Assembly (NCBI GenBank): GCA_963853835.1
Contig: OY970832.1
Coordinates: 6,840,001-6,904,000 of the forward strand
Length of the DNA stretch: 64,000 nt
Direction of reading: 5' to 3'
Origin: Calendula officinalis
Lineage: Eukaryota > Streptophyta > Magnoliopsida > Asterales > Asteraceae
The notes beneath the pieces are model-generated. The model made no database searches. It saw only the letters and a program-made list of their open reading frames with translations, and was not told the origin of the DNA. A program made the position numbers and the translations under genes. This document shows, one piece after another, positions 56,082 to 64,000 of this stretch (the first letter of the stretch is position 1; every line of letters starts with the position of its first letter).

Positions 56082-57150
56082 TTCCGACGAGACCCACGTG
56101 GTGAAGATTGAAGTAATTATAAAAAGGCTGAATCTTTGGCTTCAGATGAGAGAAAGAATCAAAGATTGAAGTAATTTAGGGTTTTTCTTTATTTAGAAAA
56201 CTTTGCATAGGGATTCTCCATGGTCTCTTGTTCTAAATCAGTGGCTCTTTATTCATCTGATTGGGTAGATACAGAGGTCTATTATTTGGGGGGTTGGTCT
56301 TTTATATTGTACTGGTACTACATTGCTACATAATTGTTACAATTCTTATGCCAAAGGGACTTTGTATTGGTCAAAGTTGTTAGTAACAATTTATGCTTTC
56401 ATGATCAATTTTATCACAAACATTTTGACACTTTCCTATTCTTAGTCTTTAATAGGATAAATTGCAAAAAAGATAATAATACCTGACTTTTAGAAAATTT
56501 CAAACTAAGGTATTCAAATTTATTTTTAGTAATTTAAGATTTTAAAGTTTTTTTTTCCAAAAACCATAATAATATTTTTAGAAAATTTTTAGGTAACTTA
56601 AATGAAAATTTTCAAATAATTGGTTACATCGAGCATTTTGGAATAGTATTTGTTTGATAATAAATAACAACTTACTTTGTTCAATATTACGTTTTGATAA
56701 TTATATTATATTCATTCTTCTTTCATTTAGGTCATTATACTTTATTTTTGTGGCTTAGACTCTTGGTATAACTTTAGTGACATAGATTATCAGGGTGGCC
56801 CTATACGAAGGCCAACGGCCCAACAGTAGCACACAAAAATAAGTACCAAGTGTAAAAAAAGAAAAGTTAATCTGTTATTAAATAATGCTACAAGTACTTT
56901 AAAGGTGTGGTGAGAGTAAATTATTGCACGTTTTTTAAACTTATAAAATTGTTAAGTCGATAATTATTTATTTATTTTTATTTTTTGTTGTTTGAGTAGA
57001 AAACTTTTGATTTTGAACTAAATTTTATCTAGTCGATCACGAACATGACACTGCAAACTGCAAAGTGAAGCGAGCCGTAAGTTATTTTGTGCTATAGATG
57101 ATTAAAATTATTAGGTCTGCAACTGTGGGTTATAACTTGTTTTATTTGAA
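56082..57150. other. Promoter region of the F-box gene and AT-rich spacer
   Basis: The first 120 bases are its leader (CACGTG at about 56095 is a possible G-box). Farther out nothing is recognised. Confidence 0.4.
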
Positions 57151-57460
57151 CTAGCAGGGTACCCGCGCAATGCGGCGGCGGGTACCCGTAACTAAATTGT
57201 CCGACAGAAAAAGAAATTGTTGATCGGGCGTTTTAAGTTTATACGTTATGTTGGATGTTTTTTTTGTGAAAAAGCAAAGTATCAAGTAGATCAATTGGTT
57301 AACACACAGTCCGTACTCGCAAAAGGTCTTGGGTTCGAATCCCCTAAGTAATATTTTTTATTTTGTGGTGTTTAAGATGTTTCCCAAAGTAAAAATTTAA
57401 GATTAAGACCTTCTAAACTTAGAAGGCCTAAATGCTTTAAGAAGGAGTAAGATTATGTAA
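57151..57460 (-). mobile_element. Helitron 3' terminus, second copy with tRNA-like segment
   Basis: CTAGCAGGGTACCCGCGC here, read on the minus strand, gives the same hairpin and CTAG|T end as at 41309. The following 300 bases, including GGTTCGAATCC and ATCAATTGGTTAACAC, are highly similar to the first copy. The other terminus was not located. Confidence 0.6.
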
Positions 57461-57611
57461 CAACGTTACTTAAGATCAACGAAGCAGTAGTGACACAATT
57501 AGCAATGTCACTTATAATAGCGAAACATAAGGTCTCAGAAGAGAAGGCGCCTGCCTCTAAGGTAATGGAATAAGCCAAGTAGTAGAATGATTATTTACGA
57601 TTACATTGTCA

Positions 57612-57953
57612 TGTTTGGTAGTTATGCTGGAATGTAATGAATGACTAATGTCTTTTGTTTGGTATGTATGAATAAACATCAGAATGGAATGAAATTATAT
57701 TAAAAATACTAAAATATCCTTATAAAATAAATACTAATCATGTTTTAAGGGGCATAATTGGAAAAATAAAAATATCCATGAATGGAATGAAAAAATACAT
57801 GGAGCCCCTATAGAATAGAAAATATGGATTGAAATGTAATGTGATATTCAATGTAATTAACCATTGCATTACGAAATATGTAACAAATAACTTTTTAGTA
57901 TTACATTGGAATAGTTGATTCAATTACGTCATTGATTCATCCATACCAAAAAC
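57612..57953. repeat. Probable MITE
   Basis: Inverted edge words TTTGGTAGTTATGCTGGAATG and, on the other strand, TTTGGTATGGATGAATCAATG. AATGGAATGAAA words inside match the relic near 48320-48510. No target duplication found. Confidence 0.4.
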
Positions 57954-58584
57954 TACGCAAACACTTTGGGATGGTTAGGTAAGAGTTCAGAAACAGTCAC
58001 ATAACTGCCAGTTAGGCAACACACATCATGATTAAAGCCTTTAGCTCGACTTTCACTGGTTAGCCTTGAACAAGGATCAATATTTTTTAAATTGTTGCGT
58101 ATCGTATAAATATCTAGCAAGACACTAGAGCAAGAAGGATTACAAAAGAGGTAGTTAATGCTGGGTTACTAACCAGATTTTAGGAACATTTTTACCCCTA
58201 TGGCCCTATTTGAAACAAAAAAAACTTTACATCATCACTTAAAGTATCTTTATTAGGTTTAATGGAGCGAAAAGTCATTTTATTTTTAAATTTCCACAAG
58301 ATCGAGGAACTAGAGAGGGTAATTACTTTAAAGTGGTTCTTGTTCAATTCCTTCATGAGAATCCAAGTGAGCCACCGAGGTTAAGAGTATCCAAAATTGA
58401 ATCAGGTATCGTTAACTGAATATTCTACCAATGAAGAGTGGTGGTCCTAAACGTGCCACAACAATCTCTCCATTTACATGTGTACTTTTAGAATAGTGAC
58501 ACAACATAGAGATGTCACTAAGAATAGTGACTTGCTTATCTACCTCTTTTACAACTAGCGACACTATAAAAACAATGACGCATA
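57954..58584. other. Spacer without a supported gene
   Basis: No domain, RNA gene or bounded repeat seen. Confidence 0.4.
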
Positions 58585-58586
58585 TA

Positions 58587-59064
58587 CAGTAAAACCTTCA
58601 TAAATTAATAAGGTTGGGACAAAGATATTTTATTAATTTAGCGAGATATTAATTTATCGATAAATTAATAAATTATTAATTTAAAGATAATATTATTATA
58701 AAATCAACTTATCTAATACGTATTCACATTCACAAGACCTTCAAAATTCCCACATTAATGAACTTGTTAAGTTCAAATTACATAGATCTAGATTGATCAC
58801 TATAAAATGTCTAATGATAAATTTTAAAATCACATCAACTATGGCTTCTAATGATAACTCTAGAATTTTGGAATTTTATTTTAGTAATTATTAATTTATG
58901 GTTTGGTTGGGACTAATATATTTACATTAGGATTTCAAAAAAATTATTCTTATTATTTTATCGATTGGGGTCCGATTTTGTACTAGTTCCAAGTTGGGAC
59001 CAGATAAATTATTAATTTTATCGAGGTTATTTTTATTGAGTATTAATTTATGGAGGTTTTACTG
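58587..59064. mobile_element. Emigrant-like MITE (pogo/Tc1-mariner type), 478 bp
   Basis: Ends CAGTAAAACCTTCATAAATT and, inverted, CAGTAAAACCTCCATAAATT (one mismatch), flanked by TA on both sides (58585-58586 and 59065-59066). These ends are those of the Emigrant/pogo-like MITEs of dicots. No transposase. Confidence 0.85.
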
Positions 59065-59066
59065 TA

Positions 59067-60098
59067 AGTAAATAATTCAGTTGTGCGCAATTTGTGTCAA
59101 ATTGCGAGCAATGTTGATCTGTTAATTTGTGTCATATTGTGCACATTTTAGAGGACCCAATGCCATAATCTTAACGTATTTATATAATAAAATGATGTTA
59201 AAATAATGAAATAAAAACTTCTTCTATAATTTCTTACCTTCTAAATATGTAAATTTCCTGCTTAGTATGTATAATTCGCATTTTTTAGCTTTTAAAGAAA
59301 AGTTTAGCGTTATTTAATAAAAATTCATTTTAGTCGATTAAATTTGGTATTCAACTTTATAATTTTTGTAAAATTAAAAGAATAAATCTTTATCTTTATA
59401 TATAATAAACGAAAAGATTTTTAGTCTATGCTAACTCATTGATGACTCATCATTGAAGTGTCGGTACTCACCCTTATGTGTTGCCAGCTGTGCATAAGAA
59501 AAACCGTTCAAAAGTTAGCAGTGTGAAACCAGTTTTAAAACTGTGGATAATACTAAACGTGTATCATGATTTTCGGGAAAGATGGTTACATTTTCAGCCT
59601 TACATGTTCATTACCATATGAAACCCTCATTCATCAATTGGCGTTTCCTCTCCACAGGAGCATTCGATGTTTCTCTCCTCTCAACCATCGGATTTTTCAT
59701 TGTTCTTATCTCACTATTTTATACAAGTTTTTGTTTTATACAAGCTGTTTTTAGATGAAAACCCCTAACTAATGTTTAATTCATTGACGAATTTATTTCA
59801 GGATTTGGTTCCTATTGGTCAAAGTTTTGAATTGAAGGAAATAGTAATCTAGAACTAATCGAAACAGTATGAACATGGTAATTGTTAACGAATTCTGAAC
59901 ATACTTTAGGGGATGCAACTCATGAATATGAGTTTGAGTTGATTTCATAATCGTTAACCATTATTGAACCAATTAAAGTATGCAATTTTCTTCATTTCTA
60001 TCAATTTGGTGTAACTGTGAGTTGTAAAAACTGATTTTTTTATTGTTTGATGTTCGTAGTTATGAGGAAGTTTGAACAAGTATTTTGCCCACCAAGTG
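59067..60098. other. Spacer without a supported gene
   Basis: AT-rich. The ORF at 59566-59754 has no recognisable features. Confidence 0.4.
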
Positions 60099-62250
60099 TG
60101 TAACACCGCAATTTAAACCCGATTTAAAAATAAAAAAAAAAAAAAAACTAACGGAAGCGCATAAGTATTATCACAAAATAGTTAATATATACATAACAGG
60201 CCTTTTACAACATTAACCAAAATGTTAAAAATAGTTTGCAGTGCCAAAACATCCGGCGGCTCGATTACAACTATACCAAAAATCAGAGTGTTGGTCAACC
60301 ATTCCTAAACACCCCTTGACCCGCCCAAAAGCTAAACCGGCAAAAGTGTCAACGAGGTGGGGATTAGCTAACAGCTAAGTGAATGAACTCAAACCGACAA
60401 TAAATTAGAACAACCGAATGATAAATCATATTATCCCGAATTTTATTTTGAAGAGTAACGAGGTTCTGCCGAAGCCTTAAATCATTGTTGGCCTAACAAT
60501 GATAACCGATAGCCCTTTACTCAATGACAGTGTGCACCTCCTTAGAACAACCAGTGCTTCTAAGGACGGTACACCGTATCATTAGTAAACATATGCTCAG
60601 TAGAATGTTCCAATTACTGACCTCTTCCCCAAATGTGCACTTAATTAATTAACTTATTAATTATACCGAAGTGTAGACTTACAATAGACATTGCAGCCCC
60701 AAAAAATAAAATATTTGCACCTGAAGACGTTCGCGTCGTGAACTCAGAGTTCGCGTCGCGAACACCAACGCGAAGACAAGTTCACGACCCGCGGACATCT
60801 TCACGATCAACACCCAAACTTTCTGTTCCAAGTTCGCGTCCGCGAACTCAAGTTCGCGACGCGAACTTACCCAGGTACCAAATCCTGCACTTTTTTTGTT
60901 TAAAGTGACCCAATATCTACCACCTTGTACACCTATTGATTGAAGGCTAAATCCACTCACCTTTGCTAGTAATCCGATCCCGAAAACTCAGTATTCTAAT
61001 TACTGAGTCCCCTTGCCTTTGCCTGTAATAATAGTGCAACCGAATTAGTAATCAATTTAACCGAAATACTTAAAAGTAGAAGTTCATACATAACCCAAAA
61101 CTTGCACAATTCATTTAACCATTTCACCACAACTCTAAGTATGACAATAACCATGAATTAGACTTCTCAAACTAAGTTTGGTACTACAATATGCTTCACT
61201 AGTCATTTCTAGTCAATTAGGCCCAAACGGGTCAAGCTTAACAATTTACCCAAATCCATACCAATTACATATCTTTAACATCAATTAGGGATTACATAAC
61301 AATTCTAGCATATTTTATACTTCTTGGAAATAAAGTCAAACTCCAGCTTTGACTTTTTCTATATTTGACCCAAATAGCTAGTTAATCTTTAAAATACCAA
61401 ATTAGCCAAACACCATTCAATTTTAACATCAAATACACATACAATTCAGTCAATTAACATCTTATGATGGTTCTACACTTGCTAAGACATCAAGAAGGCC
61501 ATTTACACAATTTATCAAATTTGATGGGTTTTGGTCATCTTCTCCAAAACTCCATAACTAGGTTTTTTTAAGGTCCAAAGCTTGAACTTACACTACAATC
61601 CAGAATTAGTCATCTAAAATATACAAGATTAGTTATGAACTTCATAAAACCCTAACAATTTATCAATTTCATAATTTTAAGCAAAAATCATCAAAACTCA
61701 AGAACCCTAGAAATTTCTAACAAGAACACACAAGATGATGAATAATTAGCATGAACCCTACCTTGTGATGGTGATGATTCCGAAAATCAGAGGAAAAATA
61801 AATCAAAGATGGTCTTCTTCAATTGAGAGCTTCAAGAAAAATGCATGTATGTGAAGTGTGTGTATGTGTCGAGCCAGGCAAGAGAGAACAAGGAAAACCC
61901 AAAATTTGACACCTGCCCTCAAAGACCACGTACACCCCTCCCCACTCAGAACAGCCTTATTTCATTTAAAACAGTGTAATACTGAAAGTCTGGGTCGCGT
62001 TTTATTTATTTAAAAATACCTAGCTAACTCAGATTTTAATAACGAAAATATTTTTGGAACTGTAATTCAAAAGTTTATTTGAAAGTGTAATTATCATTTT
62101 CATGCTCAATTATATCAGTTAAAGTAAATTTTAACCCCTTAGTTAAAATATACCAAAATCTAAATAAATCACATAATTATATAAAATAAACAAATGGAAT
62201 TACTTACCGAAAGTAATTTAAAATTTTAGGTCGGGTCTCAGGATGTTACA
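60099..62250 (-). mobile_element. 3' LTR of a minus-strand gypsy chromovirus, 2.15 kb
   Basis: On the minus strand it starts TGTAACATCCTGAGACC and ends GCGGTGTTACA. It follows a polypurine tract and pol on its right, so it is the 3' LTR. Bases 60720-60870 hold five or more near-palindromes of the type AGTTCGCGACGCGAACT. The partner 5' LTR lies beyond the window. Confidence 0.85.
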
Positions 62251-62270
62251 AATCTCTCCCCCTTAAAGAG
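62251..62270 (-). promoter_or_regulatory. Polypurine tract of the chromovirus
   Basis: On the minus strand AAGGGGGAGAGATT ends exactly at the LTR. It primes plus-strand synthesis. Confidence 0.7.
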
Positions 62271-62837
62271 ATTCCGTCCCCGGAATCTCATCCCTCTCGA
62301 ATAAACTTGGGCAACGATCTTTCATCTCGGCCTCGGTCTCCCATGTCAGATTAGAACCCAAACTATGTTTCCATTTGACCAACACCATAGGAATTTGCTT
62401 CTTCCTCAACTTTGTCACTTTTCGATCCAATAATTCAACCGGTTCTTCTATCAATCTTTTCTTTGTATCAACTTTCAGCTCCCGCACCGGTAAAATTTGA
62501 GATTCATCTTCCACCTTGCATTTTCTCAAATAACATACATTAAAAGTGTCGTGAATACCAGATAATTCTGGGGGTAAATCTAGAGTCACTGACTGATCAT
62601 TAACAACCCGACTGATATGAAACGGGCCAATGTACCTTGGAGCCAATTTACCACGTTTTCCAAACCGAATAATTCCTTTCCAAGGCGAGACCTTTAAATA
62701 TACCATTTCATTTTCTTCAAACTTTACCGGTCGACGTTTCGGATCTGCATACATTTTCTGACGATCTCGGGCTGCTTTCAGTTTCTCTCTGGCAATGGCT
62801 ACTTTTTCGGCAGTCAACTGAACTATATCGGGGCCCG
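62263..62837 (-). pseudogene. Chromovirus pol C-terminus: integrase tail and chromodomain
   Basis: About 190 codons are open from the break at 62837 to a stop at 62263. The integrase C-terminal region has VYLKVSPWKG, APRYIGPF and HDTFNVCYLRK. The chromodomain follows with ELLDRKVTKLRKK and VLVKWKHSLGSNLTWETEAEM. Chromodomains direct integration toward certain chromatin. The gene is cut at its 5' side by the LTR at 62838, so it is non-functional. The layout matches Tekay-like chromoviruses. Confidence 0.85.
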
Positions 62838-64000
62838 TGTAACGACCCGAAATTTGTAGATAAATAAATTTTATAAAAATATGATAAATAAGGATAAATC
62901 ATTTAAAGAGTGTAGGAATTGGTTTCGTGTCATTTGGACATCGTATGAGAAATTTATGGACGAAACCGTGTCGAAGCAAATGTCAAAAATTGCAGCCTGG
63001 GCTGCATAGCCCAAGATAGCGGCGCTATCTTGGGATAGCGACGCGATTTCTCGCGCTTCCAGCAGAAACTCGAAATAGCGAACGCTATCATGGACGCGAT
63101 TTATCACGGGTGTCAGATAGCGGCGCAATTGCTTGTTAGCGGCGCGATTTCTTGGTCTGGACAGCATTTAAAGTCGGGATTTGGCTCATTTATTATCACC
63201 CCAAACCCTAGTTCTTCTCTCTGCAAGTGAGTATACGTCTTTGAGTGGAAAAGGTCGTTTGGAGCCGATTTTGGGGTCCAAATCAAGTGATTTTGCTTCC
63301 ATTGTTGAAGATCAAGGTAAATCTTCACTCCTTTGTAGTGTAGCTTTAGATCTATGGGTGTGTGAACTTGGGTTTGAAACCCTAGTTCTTGTTTTTGTGA
63401 TTAATGGTTGAATAAAGGTTGTATACACTTAATAGATGGTATTTTAACAAAGGAAACAAGTGTATGGTTAAGATTTGTAAGAATCTTGAGATTGTTAAAC
63501 CTAGGGTTTTGGAAACCATCAAAATTGGGGAAAATGGTATTTTGGGTTAGTTAGTGATGATTTGTGATTAACCTTGTGATGATTATTGAAATAGGACTTC
63601 TACCAAGAGGTTGGAGGTCAACAAGTGGTTTGAGAAAGTGAAGATTTGGTGTTCAAGGAACACATTTGGTGCCTTAAATTGCTAAGGTGAGTACGTGTGG
63701 ACTTTACTGAGTACATAGTCATTGAAATATGTTTTCTTGTTTGTGATTTGGTCTATTTGATTAATTGTGTAGACTATTAGTTTGTAGAGTTAGTTATATA
63801 TTATTATGAATATTAAAACTAACTTGTTTGATGATTTATGAGATAGCCAAGGGCTTAGAGGGAATAACTCGAGAAGTTATGACGTGTGATAGTGTGGCGG
63901 TGATTCGGGGGATCCCCGGTCACTTTGGATGGGGCGGATTGGGCATCGACCCATGGACCATCATGTGTTAGGAGGCTTGCTACCGGACGAGATCCGGCTA
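62838..64000 (+). mobile_element. LTR of the TGTAACGACCCG family, running off the window
   Basis: Begins TGTAACGACCCG at the break in the chromovirus pol and is similar to the solo LTR at 48849, including GATAGCGGCGCTATC words (63014-63150) and the CGTGTCATTTGGACATCG block. Its right end and any internal region are not visible, so solo or full-length status is unknown. The small ORFs on it are not genes. Confidence 0.85.

Noticed and set aside
60679..60960. 93-codon Arg/Ser-rich minus-strand ORF
   Set aside because: Lies in the CpG palindrome block of the chromovirus LTR; no gene structure.

Overview
This window is plant nuclear DNA, from a eudicot. It has spliced genes with GT-AG introns, AT-rich introns and spacers, (TA)n microsatellites, and dense nested transposons. 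Asteraceae is my best guess, because the Sirevirus envelope-like ORF and the repeats resemble those I associate with that family. This is recollection, not a search result.

Five host genes can be assembled exon by exon, with every junction in frame. They are: a PEPKR2-type protein kinase (3258-4891, +, 469 aa); a Bet1-like Qc-SNARE (5869-7175, -, 133 aa); an FSH-type serine hydrolase (8856-11004, +, 235 aa); the two-domain NAD(P)HX epimerase / pyridoxamine-5'-phosphate oxidase PPOX1 (33231-39211, +, 534 aa in 14 exons); and an AFB4/AFB5-clade auxin-receptor F-box protein (53956-56081, -, 599 aa in 3 exons). They share no operon-like logic; they are ordinary housekeeping, signalling and trafficking genes separated by repeats.

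The rest is mobile DNA. At 1578-2370 lies a minus-strand Copia-type LTR with its primer-binding site. At 11823-23209 lies a full-length, young Sirevirus of 11,387 bp. Its two 619-bp LTRs differ at only 3 sites, it has a perfect 5-bp target duplication, and it carries gag, pol and a long envelope-like region. It sits inside an older small TIR element. From 23970 to 32850 there is a Russian-doll nest: a MULE-like element with tandemly repeated arms and a 9-bp duplication; inside its last 7 bp a Helitron (25018-32843); inside that a 5'-truncated LINE; and inside the LINE a 2.2-kb solo LTR with a 5-bp duplication. This nest ends only about 140 bp upstream of the PPOX1 start codon. PPOX1 introns hold several MITEs, one of them a Micron-like element sitting within a (TA)n tract.

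From 39.3 kb to 53.9 kb is a gene-poor stretch. It contains a Harbinger-like MITE, three SINEs with target duplications, a Helitron 3' end, a Pack-MULE candidate (42255-43466, perfect 9-bp duplication), a 76-bp hAT MITE, a Stowaway-like MITE, and an inverted-repeat element split by a second solo LTR (48849-50487). Beyond the F-box gene come another Helitron end, an Emigrant-like MITE, and a minus-strand chromovirus (3' LTR 60099-62250, chromodomain end of pol to 62837). The chromovirus is interrupted by an LTR of the same family as the solo LTRs, which runs off the end of the window.

I found no tRNA or rRNA gene, CRISPR array, or clearly new multi-gene system. The most notable signals are the exactly reconstructable insertion order, the roughly 50 copies of a short ACTACTG motif scattered through the Sirevirus, the CpG-dense palindromes inside the gypsy-type LTRs, and a tandem palindrome array at 50728-50871.
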